Below, one piece after another: positions 11,401-22,535 of a stretch of 64,000 bases of DNA (its first letter is position 1; every line of letters starts with the position of its first letter). The stretch lies in NCBI GenBank assembly GCA_024336345.1, contig JANFOG010000004.1, forward strand, positions 3,348,001 through 3,412,000, in the 5' to 3' direction. A program made the position numbers and the translations under genes. The notes below the pieces were generated by a model. That model searched no databases. It was not told the DNA's origin and saw nothing but the letters and a program-made list of their open reading frames with translations. Source of the stretch: Mariannaea sp. PMI_226. Taxonomy: Eukaryota; Ascomycota; Sordariomycetes; Hypocreales; Nectriaceae.

Positions 11401-14400
11401 CTTCCATGAGACATTATCACTTTAAAGGGCACTCATCGCCCTGCTTCTCACCGCCAAAGACCTTAACTGAGTTTTTCAAGTATTTCATCAACCTCCCCCG
11501 ACGGTTGTTTTCTTTCCCTGTGACCGTCAGGTTATTATAAGACGACGTCAAAAGCTCACGGGCCACTGAAAGAAAGGAAAAAAAAAAAAAAAACTTTGAC
11601 GACACATCCTTGCTCCCAAGCTGCCATGCCGCCGGCGCCAGGTATAGCCTGACGAGCTTCACGGCTGTGGTTCACGCTCCAGCTGTGTGGTACGAGCGAT
11701 GACTTACCGTCCAGTAGGCCGCCTCCCGGAGCATCGGGGTGGAGTCGCGGGCATCTCTGTTGGTACGCACCACCATATGGTGCCCCAAACAGGTGCACCA
11801 GAGGCAGCCCTACCACTCTACACCGAATTTCGAATTTCGAGGCGCGGCATGAAGCCCAACATAGATTTGACAGGCGTCTCCACGATGCTATCGGTAACTA
11901 TTTCCGCTGTCGCGTGCTCTTGAAGCTGTGAATTGAGCCGTGGCATATTCGCCTTGAACACCAAGATCACTAACGCGCCGGGGGCCTGAGACAACTCATG
12001 GGTGAACTATCCAATTACTTTACCGATATTTCTTACTCCCGAACGAGGGCTTTGACACTACCTCAATAAATATGGTAAGCGATGGCTAGCCCCGAGATAG
12101 TACATACATATCGACTAGGGAGACCAATGATTAGAGTTCTGCGATGTAATGGCTTTGGTTTCTAGGGTCATGAGCTTTAAGCTGGGTTTTCAGCTCTCTT
12201 CGGTAGTTGATCTTTATGTCCAGACATGGTGGACACGCAGACTGATCATCCCGTTGAGCTCTGTATTTCGTGAGGAACTAAATCATAGTGTTGGTGTGAC
12301 GAGGTGCCCGGTGTTTGTGGCTTGGGCTGCTCGGTGTCTCCTAACGACATTTTCTTTCCTTGAACAGGGTGCAGGAGGTCCCGAATCTGTTGAAATATGA
12401 TATACCGATCAAGGAAACGGACGACGGAGATGATGGCCTGGGTCATGCGGCTTTGCCCCCAGGGAAGAGGAGGGGGGGGGCAAACTTTGGCCATTGAGTT
12501 CTGCAACTAGGATGATGCTACGGACAGGGGATCTCCAATTATTACGACACAATTTATGTACGTACGTAGTACAGTCACTTTAGAAGCACTATTACATATG
12601 GTTGCATATGGACTGCAGTAATGGTAATACATCATCTGTACGTTATGCCACTGGTTGATGTGGTGTCTCGAGGCTCTTTCAAAGTGGTCAAACTCAGCCG
12701 ATAAGCATGGTCGTTCAAGGTTCCAAGCCAAAAAGCTGACACTCATCAATATGTAACGCTCTGCTCTGCAGACCTCCCCAACAACACATATACCCTAGCA
12801 ATCCAGCCCAAGTCACGTTCAGGAGAGAGGCTGCCGATGCACACTGAGACAATGCAAAAAGAAAAAAAAAGAAATAGATCGAGTGAGGCGGTCATTGAGG
12901 TTGTTTAAACATAGCACCCCAAGCGGATTAGTTCCAGTGCCGGCCGTTTCTGGGGGCATCATCCTTGAAGAACTCCGCCTCTCGCCAGTGGCCGGGGTGC
13001 GCTATTTTTCTCTCTAGCACACTAATCTGTACTATGGCACAGTGTACGCCAGACCCTTGCGGTTTGACTTGCTTGAAGCAAGGGCTGCTCCATCTGTACG
13101 ACGTACACGATGGATGTGTGTGGTGCGGAGTAGGACATCTACGTGGGTAGGTGTGTATTAATTAATATGCCCAATTTACCATGCTGGTTGGTAATGATTA
13201 CCGGTAGAAGGATTCCAGCAAAATAAACAACTGCGTTGTACAGAGTACGGCGCAGTTTACCTTATATTAGACACGCCTGCTGAGTCTGGCGCGAGAGCAC
13301 TGCGGGCCATGCCATGTAGACACTAAACCCGTATTCGACGAACAACATTTCTGACCAAGGATGGGCGTCGATTGACCCCTTTCATCTCATGTCGTTGACA
13401 TTACTCTCCGTCAAAGCTCCTTATTTTCTTTTCTTTTCTTTCATGTTTTTTCTTTCTTTTTTCCTTGTTGTGCTGGGAAGATCGTGGATATGGATGGAGA
13501 GGACAAGGGCTCGGTCAACTAATCAAGTACCGTAGCCGCCTCGTCATCGTTAGTGGCTCTCTAGTTCTTGTGATGAGCCCAACCTGAGGTCGATGCGCGC
13601 ACAGGGTGCGTGGGTGTGTGCCATCGTCGCGGGATTGGCCCCAAGCGACCAAAACTCGGCCGGAGAAGCACTGGACAGACCACCCCCAGATTTCCCTGAT
13701 GATGACGTCTCCACAGCGGGCTGATAAAGTGGCCTCGACCTTAGCTAACTCTGTCGTAGATCAGGAAATGGACATCAGCACACTGGGGACGAGACCAACG
13801 AGGTTTCGCATCTCGCGCTTGAGAACTAATAGCCATTACAATGCGTTTTATCCAGAATTTTTTCAAATAGATTAGTAATGGCTTTCCTTCCCCCAACTGT
13901 TGCGTTATCTCTTAGAAATCAGCTCTGTGACAATATCTGGTAGTTAGTTATACGGTAACCATGAAGCGTATTGATCTGTATTTGTACGTGCATCATTCTC
14001 ACCTACCTAGCTAGATAGGGACTTCAATGACATCTCCTTTCATACTTTCCATGCTCTGAGAGACTTATCTCTGGGTTGGAATGTCTCGGTGGTTGCACAC
14101 GAAATAATAATGAAATTATTTTAGTGATAACTCATCAGAACTGTTTGGTATCTTGCATCCCCTTGATATCGCCAAGCACCTTCACCAGTTGCCCTTACGT
14201 ATGAAGTACTGATACGTGCTTCGGCTCATTAATAAAATAATTCCAAATCGGTTCCAGGGACCTCCCTTTAATGTGACTGGATATTATTATCAGCCACCCA
14301 GTGACAAACCAACGCACCCATGCCTCCCCTAACCAGGCATCTACCTTTGGGACGACTCACTCTCTCTGCGCCGGAGTTGTCCCAACAGAACGGCACGACC

Positions 14401-17154
14401 AATCTTTCCCCCCTCATCTCACACCTCCTCCGCGGCCGGGTGACAAGACATCCGTGACTGAAGATGAACGCCACCCAACCCAGTAGTTATCTCCTTCTGC
14501 ATGAACTGACATGGGAGCCAAATGACCTCCTCATTTTCCAGCGATTCTCTTCTGTGTACTGGTTGCACACATCGAGAAACTCAGTTTTCACTTGAGGATG
14601 TCCTTCCTTTGAGAGATCTTCAAGATCGGGAGACGCGTACTTGGACAGCCCCAACCATCCCGAGCGGCCGATCCCTCGTACTCAAGTAAGCTCAGATCTA
14701 GCGGGAATAGCTGAGTGGCTATTCGCAGGCATTAGGCTTGACGAAAAGACACACTAGTCCTGTCGGCGGTCCCCTTTTTGGTCATCTTTCAACTGGTGGG
14801 CTGTAAACAAAACTGGCCAAATATGCGACCTTCAACATTGTGTAACCGATGCGTGAGCAATGATTGAATATATAGAAAACAGCTACGTGTTTAATGACTT
14901 GAAGACCAAGAAGCTTGGGAAGAGCCAACAAGCCCCTGAAAATTTATCCAAACCCAAGAATATGCATCCATCATCCTCGGCACAAATTGGTAGAGCAACA
15001 AGCTGGAGAAACTGATTCCAGAAGCTAGCTGTGTTAGAGCGGAAACTGCAGTGTCACGAATTGTGTCATTTAAATACCGAAGTCAGCCGGAGACGAAGAA
15101 GTCAAGCAGACGTGAAGAAATTTGAACTGATAGGTCAATGTATAGCCTGGCTATCAAAGAGTGGTGCTGAGCCACGTAATGGTGTGTTGGCAAATATCTC
15201 TTTTCTTCGAGGCTTCAGCTTCCAGGAACCCTGAAATTAGTTACGTCGAGGTACTCTACAATTGCACTACGGTGGGTACATATATCTGCCTCCATAAGGC
15301 GTACAACAATCTTCAAGAAGGGAGGTAGTTGACTTGGCCTGGGCTGAGAAAAGTAACGTATTTCAAAGAACATTCTCATCCCACCCATTTCTGACCCACC
15401 TCCGGCAGCGGAGCGTGGAGTAGAGAAGATCGTGGGGGGCTCGCCTTTGTGGGGTTTCATTGCTGGGAGTTCTGCACGGCCATTCTGGGGAGTTGATGCA
15501 CGTGTGACGATTCTGGGCGAGCCTCTCGCAGAAAAACGTTACGCTTGTGTGGTATATCTGTGTGAAATCTGGAGAGAGCGAAGGGCACGAGACATGGAAT
15601 CCATGCACGCACGATCACTGGTGTTGTCGGTGTTGTTACCTCTCCTTCTTTTCCCCAATTGAACCGGAACACATTTCGGACCTCGACGTTGAGGTGCAGC
15701 TCTGCACTACCACCAGAACCAGTGCATACATGGCTCGATAGTGGTATTACTCCGTACACCGCGAGTGCAACTGAAACTGGGCTAATGCATGCATTCCAGC
15801 AGTCTAGTGCTGCCCATTGGTCATGAGAGACCGGCCTCTGCCTAATGGCCAACGAACGAACTCCCCGCATCCCGCTTGGCTCCGCGCGAAATCGTACATA
15901 CGATGCTGAGAATGACGCATTGTAGAAAGGTCCTCGGACATCGAATAATTACCCCCACCTATCGGTATTCTCTTCTCGGCAGTTACTTGTTGAGGAGTTG
16001 ACCAAAAAAAAAGGAAGAAAAAAAACAACCAAAAAGCAATATCGCGCGGACTTGTTCTCTCATCAGCTCCTTGCTAGCCAGAAATGTCAAGAGGGGACAG
16101 TGGGATGAGAAAACATCCCTTTCGCATACCGTGCCCATAATGAGCTGCCTCAACCTGTCCACAAACGCCGGGATGTTCGCTACCTCTTCGTTGCGGCACT
16201 TTATTATAATGAATTATCTTCTGTCTCAACATTCCTGATGAACAATACTCATAGCCACATGGAGGCTGATCATCAGCCTTCTTTTCTTCTGGAACGAACA
16301 AGAGAACATATTTAGGTAGGACCTGACCGAAACGAGACGGGGCGCTGGAGGCTCTGACGCCTCGTCAGGAACGAAGAACGGGAATGCCGTATTTTCGGAG
16401 TTTTCTTGAGTTGAATCTCCAAAAGCCAGACAAACAACCTTTCTGTGGCTTTTTATTCAGCTTGCTTTGACGGGACACCCGACAGTTCAAACCACAATTA
16501 CCAGACAGGCAAAGCCCGAGTTCGAGACATTGCTTCCAGCTGTTTGGATATGGAAAAACCCAGGCTCCGATCCGGACCCGTGGCCAATGGCTGGAACTTT
16601 ACTGAGCTGGAACCTTGCCCACCTGGGCACCGGCCAGTATCGAACCAGGTCACGTACTCTAGACTATAGTACCTACAGTAAGTACTGTAGGTAATTATGT
16701 ACTCAATAGGCAAAGTCTCAAAACGAGACAAAGGGTCCGGTCCGGTCTGCAGCAATGGCACGAGGCATGCCCACTTTTCCCGCCTTCGCCGTCCAATACT
16801 GATGCGGGAGTGGCACTCTATCCAATTCTCTTCCAGCCCACAGTTGTTGCGGTGACGTTGGTGGTCAGGGCACTTTGTGTGCGCGCTCGCGAGACCCTCC
16901 ACCACCCGAAAATTGAAGCGCCCAGGTTCCATGTCCCCATGGCCCCGACGCCGGTCGACGAATCTGCTGGTCCTTCTACTCCTCCTCTTCCTCCTCCCAC
17001 TCACACGACTCACGAGCACCCAGATCATGTAACCGCCCATTCTTCATTTGCGACTCGTATTCTCAACGCAATTCTCCCTGTCCCAGGCTCTATATTTCCA
17101 AATCTTTACAACTCTTAACCCCCCTCGCCATCCCTTTGTCCAGCATCCTTCGTC
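8459..17154. other. 8.7 kb gene-poor region between C2H2 regulator and SAP30
   Basis: No open frame here has recognisable similarity or a convincing exon-intron structure; the largest (minus 16498-17040, 180 codons; minus 9821-10273, 150 codons) look like chance frames. Simple features: A-run of 16 at 11578-11593, a pyrimidine tract at about 13424-13472, a nine-G run near 12471, the palindrome TACGTACGTA near 12559, and a near-perfect hairpin at 16670-16693. The part nearest 8459 probably holds the leader and promoter of the regulator on the minus strand; the part nearest 17154 holds the SAP30 promoter. Non-coding transcripts cannot be excluded. Confidence 0.5.
16670..16693. repeat. Inverted repeat, 11-bp arms, 2-nt spacer
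   Basis: TACCTACAGTA at 16670-16680 is the exact reverse complement of TACTGTAGGTA at 16683-16693, with AG between them. It would form a tight hairpin or a symmetric protein-binding site. It lies about 460 bp upstream of the SAP30 start. Confidence 0.85.
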
Positions 17155-17791
17155 ATGCCGCCAGCAAAATCCTCCCGCAATAACCAGGACGACTCCAAAT
17201 CGGACGCTCCGCACTCCGAAAAGAAGAATGGCAATGGTCACACTTCAACCAAGATGCGCCGCGGTGCAAGCCAGAACAGCCATTCTCATCTTCGAGAAGT
17301 CACCAACGCTGCTGCTGCTGCCCCTCCTCCGCCTGCAGAGCCTACTCCTCCCACCGTTCGTTCCCCCCTCTCTCCTGTTTCCCTACCTCGACCTCAATCG
17401 CTCCCTTGCAGCGCCCGTCTCTCAACACTTGAACAATAATTTATTTTCGTTCAAACAACTGACATTCCTTCCTTCACAGGTGCAATGGTCGACCTTCGAT
17501 CGAGAAATTCTCCACGCCTACCGTCGCGAGCACCGCCTGAACACCCCGACCTCCTTCTCCAATCCGTACCGACAATGGATCCTCTCCCAGACCAGCGGCA
17601 TCGGCGTCTACTCGCCTACAATGGTCCGCAAGCGACAAGCCCGCCGCCAGAGCAAAGATCACCTCACTCTTGCGGTGCGCAAACATTTCAACGGAATGGG
17701 TGTCCAGGAGAACGATGTGATTGTCGACTTCATCTACAAGATTCGCCACGATCCCCTACGCGTCTCCAAGAGCCACGCAGTCACTAAGTAG
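17155..17791 (+). CDS. SAP30: SAP30-type subunit of the Sin3/Rpd3 histone deacetylase complex, 2 exons
   Basis: Exons 17155-17355 and 17480-17791 (phase 0; donor GTTCGT, acceptor TTCACAG) give 170 residues. The second exon is the SAP30 Sin3-binding domain, recognisable from QWSTFDREILHAYRREHRL, the run ending VRKRQARRQSKDHL, and HFNGMGVQENDVIVDFIYK. In yeast and animals this domain docks onto the PAH3 region of Sin3 and helps anchor the deacetylase at chromatin, so the protein should be nuclear and repressive. The N-terminal 67 residues are low-complexity (Ser, Asn, Lys, then an Ala/Pro run) and presumably disordered. Without the 124-nt intron the frame would be interrupted by a C/T-rich stretch unlike protein. 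The start is the first ATG before that N-terminal segment. Confidence 0.86.
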
Positions 17792-19140
17792 GAAAGATTT
17801 CGGCAACAAGCCTACGCATAGCGAACGACGGAATACATAAGGGCATGGAATGATTACATTGGATGGAGTTTTGGCGTTTACAATAGGGTGTTTGGCACTG
17901 TACCCAGAATAACCCAGCCAGGCCTGCATATAGGCATGTTTTAGATACGTTATTTATTGCACGGATAGAGAAGGCATTGCAAAGTTTCGGTTTGCGATAT
18001 ACCATAGCAGAGCTGAGAAATAGCCTCAGCAAGACCTTCATTTTTCTTCATAGTTTATCCTTGTCCAGCCCCGACCCTCCATTTAAAGAGAGGTGTCGCA
18101 GCAATCAAGCTGGAGATATAAAGTCACTCTTGTCATTTCATGAATGTTGCCATCTGCTTTCTTGTGTACTTGTGGTGGATGCGCAGTAATTACGGCGGCA
18201 TGGATGCGGGCCAAATTCTTGAGAGTTGTGATACCCTAGTATCTGACATGTTACCGCAACACAACCCCACAGATATACTTGCTTTCTTCTTCTGCACAAA
18301 TTTTTGAATTGTCCAAGACAGCGTGTGTCTTGGCGCAACCATGATCAAATACTTTGCAACTGTTGGAGTGAAAGTGAAGGCGAGTGCTTTTTACCTGAGC
18401 TCATCATTCGTGGGATTCAGGATTGACGACCTTTTGTGTGAGGTCCTAAAAAGACAAGGATAAAGGGAGGAAATTGGCCAAACGCAAAATTTGAGAGGGT
18501 CAAGGCGCGACCAAATGTCTGAGTTATTCTGGTACTCCCGCAGGGGTAAATTTCTTCTTTTAATAATATCTACAACAGTTTCATCCCATTATTTGTTCCC
18601 CCCCTCCTTTGCATCGTCTGAACTTCACGTTCGGTTTTTCGCGGTGCCTCGGGATACTTTCGGCATAAGCTGCTATGGGTGGTCAAGACATTGGGATCGT
18701 GAGGTTTGTTGATGCACACCACGCAACATTTGGACCAGAAAGTATTTATGATGTGTTTAAACTATACTGGTTGTCATAAAGATCAATCTGGTAATTAAGT
18801 AATTTCCCCAAGTTGACAAGAATTCAAAATGCTTCGGCTTTCAATCGGCATCTTACTTTGTCTGCTCACTCACTTTCGCTCCAACCAATAATAAGGACGA
18901 GAAATCATCTGCTCATACAGGAGCATGCCGGCGTCGGCCTATGACGACGTTTGATGCCTCAGACATCAACCCTGTCGGCTTAAGCCCGGGTGGAAAAAGT
19001 AGGAGCCATCTCGGAATTTCGAAGAATTTCTAAGTGCCTACAGAGCTAACCGAGCTGGTTGGCGATTTTTGATCCCATCTTTCGGGTTTTTCATTTCTGT
19101 TTTTTTTCCCCCTAGATTAAATGAATCGCTGCATTTCAAG
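17792..19140. other. Intergenic: SAP30 3' flank and MDJ1 promoter
   Basis: AT-rich 3' flank of SAP30 then the MDJ1 promoter. Short frames only. A pyrimidine-rich stretch (about 19085-19113) precedes the MDJ1 start, and a 7-codon upstream frame (19121-19144) overlaps that start. Confidence 0.5.
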
Positions 19141-20848
19141 ATGAACCATAGTCTTCTGACAAAGGCCGCGAACCCCGCGCGAGCCCTGGCGCAAAGTCAC
19201 TTGTGCGGCTCCAAACTTCATTGCCTTAGCAAAGCGTCCCAATTACATACCGCGGCTTTCCGCACCGATCGACCGACGTTGAGAAGAGATGTGAAAACTC
19301 CCTCATCTTATCGGGTGAGTTTCGAAATAGTTTCAAGCTTATACTGGAGCAAGCTCTGACCCTGTAAATAGTTATTTCATTCCACAAACTCCCTGTCCCA
19401 AAAGGATCCTTACCAAGCTCTGGGAGTCAATAAAAGTGCATCTGCATCCGATATCAAGAAAGCCTACTATGGTCTAGCCAAGAAGTTTCACCCCGATACA
19501 AACAAGGACGCCGGTGCAAAGGAGAAGTTTTCCGAAATTCAGTCCGCATACGAAATCCTATCCGATCCGAAGAAGCGTGAGCAATATGATCAGTTTGGTG
19601 CTGCTGGATTTGACCCCAGCGGAGGAGCACCCGGTGGTGATCCATTCGGCGGTGCTGGCAATCCTTTCGCTGGTTTTGGTGGCCAAGGAGGCTTTGGTGG
19701 TGGCTTTAACTTCGATGATATCTTCTCTGCTTTCACCGGGCAACAAGGTTTCGGAGGTGGTCGCCGAGGTGCACGAGCGAACCCATTCCAACAAGAGATG
19801 ATGGTCGGCGACAATATTGAGGTTCAAGCGAACATTTCATTTATGGAGGCAGCGAAGGGTACCACCCAGACGATTAACATTACCCCTCTATCGACTTGCG
19901 GAACCTGCACTGGTAGCGGCTTGAAGGCGGGAACCCAGCGGGGTACTTGCAAGGTGTGCAATGGCTCTGGAACCCGTGTGCACTTTATGCAAGGTGGCTT
20001 CCAAATGGCATCTACCTGCGGTAGTTGTGAAGGTACTGGAACTACAATCCCCAGGGGATCGGAGTGTCGCACTTGCTCCGGAAACGGCGTGGTGAGGGAG
20101 AGAAAGACGATCACTGTCGATATTCCCGCAGGAATCGAAGATGGCATGCGTCTACGCGTCGACGGTGCTGGTGATGCCCCCGCTACTGGACGTTCTGCCG
20201 ACCCCAACGTCAGGAGTCAACCTGGAGATCTATACGTCTTTGTTCGAGTTGCCAAGGATCCCAAGTTCCGCCGAGAGGGCTCCAACATCCTATATACCGC
20301 AAACATCCCCCTGACGACTGCTCTCCTTGGTGGTCAAGCCAACATCCCTACACTTGATGGATCGGTCAATGTCAAGGTCGGCACTGGCACCAACACTGGC
20401 GACAAGATCACGCTTACCGGCATGGGCATGAAGAAATTGGGCGCTCGCCGTGGTGGCAGTGGCGATTTGAAGGTAGAATTCCGCGTGAATATGCCCAAGT
20501 ACCTGAGCGCAAATCAACGGACCATCCTGGAGATGCTTGCAGATGAGATGGACGATAAGACGGCCAAGCGAACAATGACCACCTCGTCTGGTTCAAAGGC
20601 TGCAAGGTAAAGGCGTTCCATGTTTACTACACATGACACCCTATTGACTCTTGAGCAGCTCACAAGATGGCTCTGCTGGGGCAGATTCGCACCAAACCGA
20701 GGGTTTCCTGAAGTCGATGTGGCACACCTTTACCAACAACCCTGCTCATCACAAATCAGAGGGAACGACGGGAGACACAAAGAGCGACAAAAGTTCGCCA
20801 AGATCTGACGATAAATCGACTGAGTCCAAGGACGAGCCCAAAAAATAG
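19141..20848 (+). CDS. MDJ1: Mitochondrial DnaJ/Hsp40 co-chaperone Mdj1, 3 exons
   Basis: Exons 19141-19314, 19372-20606 and 20659-20848 give 532 residues. It is a type I J-protein that stimulates the matrix Hsp70 and aids folding of imported proteins. The first about 60 residues are rich in Arg, Ser, Ala and poor in acids, as in a mitochondrial presequence. A J domain follows with HPD at residues 98-100, then a Gly/Phe-rich linker, then four CxxCxGxG zinc motifs (about residues 234-305: [32 protein letters not shown]), then the substrate-binding C-terminal domain. The third exon supplies a hydrophilic tail containing [10 protein letters not shown]; retaining the last intron would truncate the protein at KAAR. 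Four zinc motifs and the presequence point to Mdj1 rather than a cytosolic Ydj1. Confidence 0.93.
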
Positions 20849-21461
20849 TGGCGCTAGACAAGGCTCTGCCTAATAGTCTGTAAACGGCCTATTATGATAT
20901 TCGGAACCCAAAAAAAAAATACTAGAGGCGGGTTGAGCGCATTGGTTGGTGTTCAAAAGGTTGAAATTATTCATACGGCGTCTGTGGAGGGTCAACGACG
21001 ATGTATCTGAGTACTTATGTAGATCTGTCAGTGGTTCAGATTTTGTATATTATTCCTCTAGCATAGAAAGAGCGCGCTGATTGCTCCAACGGAGGCCACT
21101 CTCCTCACATAAAAAAAGAATTGTCAGTAAAACCGTGCACTGTCCCAATCATCGTGGTCGCTCAGACTCGGCATGGCTCAGCAAGATGGAATGCAATCTA
21201 CGGCATATGATACATCGTCACGAATCACATACGAACGCCATACTTACCCTGCCAAAATGGTATAGCCACGTTCTTGTTGGAAGAGAAAGAGGGAGTAATA
21301 TCGGCGGCCAAAGTATGGCATATTGCCTGCTTTGATTAGAGTCCAGACAGTTCAGTGTCATTATTTAACTCACAGACCGTCCAAACCATAGCAATGTCGA
21401 GTAAATGCTTGCTCTTCTTTCTGTATCGTCATCATAATCCATCGTCTCCTTCAAACTCGTG
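20849..21461. other. Convergent 3' flanks of MDJ1 and the DNAJC8-like gene
   Basis: About 610 bp of AT-rich sequence between two converging stops, with an A-run near 20910. Nothing else is visible. Confidence 0.5.
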
Positions 21462-22224
21462 TCAACCAATGGGCTTGAGCTTCTTCTTTTTCTTCTTGTC
21501 CGGGTCGCTGCCTGATTTCCCCTTCTGAAATTGCCGCCAGCTGTTGATACGCGTGTCTCTGGTGGCTTCCCAATCCTGCTCGTGCTGGCGCTTTCGCTTT
21601 CGCTCTTCTACTTCGGCGTCGGCGCGGCGCTGTTCACGGCCCTCTTCCTGCATCTGGGCTTTCATTTGACGACGGCGGCGATGCTCGTTGTCTATAAGAA
21701 CCTCTCTGGTCTTGTTGCGCCACATCTTGCGGAATTCCTCCGTCTTAAGTTCTTCGCTGTCTACTGTCCACTTGTTCTCGCGGATAAGGAGCATACGTGC
21801 ATCGGCAATGGCCTCGTCTAAGCGTGCCCGGTGTTTCTCATCCATTAGTTCTGTCTGGGCCTTTTTCAGTCTGTCAAAGGCATCGGGGGCTTGTGGATTC
21901 TTTGTTTTGTCGGGATGGATGAGGAGGGACTTTTTTCGATATGCGATCTTGATGTCGGACTCGGGGACACCGGGCTGAAGGTCTAGTACTGCGTATCTGC
22001 GATATTGTTAGGCGCAAATGCGGGAGATGATGAGTGATCGATAGCTTACGCATCAAGGCGGAAGGCTTTCAAGATTCGGTCTATTTCAGCATCCTAGAGA
22101 GCAGGTTAGTAAGGGTTAAGCACATTGGTTGAGCAGATCGCGTGCCAACCTTGTCAAACTCCTTGGCCTCCGCCTCGAGGGCGTTGAGGGCATCCTTATC
22201 CTCATTTGCTTCTTTACTGGCCAT
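21462..22224 (-). CDS. DNAJC8/Spf31-type J-domain protein, 3 exons
   Basis: Exons (minus) 22224-22150, 22093-22050 and 21996-21462 give 217 residues. The J domain (residues about 40-105) contains IHPDKT with HPD at 67-69, preceded by YAVLDLQPGV and followed by AFDRLKKAQTELMD. The rest is a long charged helix (EEFRKMWRNKTREVLIDNE, then a KQ/ER-rich stretch) and a lysine-rich tail KKKKKKLKPIG. This layout, with an internal J domain and no zinc motifs, matches metazoan DNAJC8 and S. pombe Spf31, nuclear proteins linked to the splicing machinery. Function here is inferred from that family. Exon 2 is only 44 nt. The start is shared closely with DBP10 on the other strand, 311 bp away. It sits tail-to-tail with MDJ1, another J-protein of a different class. 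Confidence 0.87.
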
Positions 22225-22535
22225 TACAAGTCTCTTGGAAATGGGATTCTGAATGGATGAAACGGTTCGGATGTGATGAAATGTAATTTAGGTGTCGGAA
22301 GTTGGAGAAGTCAGGTTACAGTTCTGAAATGTATTACTTGCAGAGATGAATGCGGCCGAGCTCAGGCGCCTTGCGAAGACCCACATGCCCCGCGACGATA
22401 AGATAACGATAACCGCCCTGAAGAAAAAAAATTGGCTTTCGCGGTCTGTTTTGGAGCTCTCAATGTCCCCTAGCAATTCTAGGCCAATTCGAGTCCTGAC
22501 ATTCATTTGCTTTCAACTTGTTTGAGTCGGCCACG
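22225..22535. promoter_or_regulatory. 311-bp bidirectional promoter, DNAJC8-like / DBP10
   Basis: The two start codons face away from each other across 311 bp, so both promoters must lie here. An A-run is at about 22425-22430. No TATA box is obvious on either strand. Confidence 0.6.

Noticed and set aside
14980..15040. tRNA-like stretch TTGGTAGAGCAACAAGC
   Set aside because: No T-arm or acceptor pairing follows.
16498..17040. 180-codon minus frame upstream of SAP30
   Set aside because: Arg/Gly-rich, no family, lies in the SAP30 promoter.
17048..17791. Continuous 247-codon frame covering SAP30 exon 2
   Set aside because: It reads through the intron and leader in the wrong frame for exon 1; only the last part is the Sin3-binding domain. 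The two-exon model fits better.
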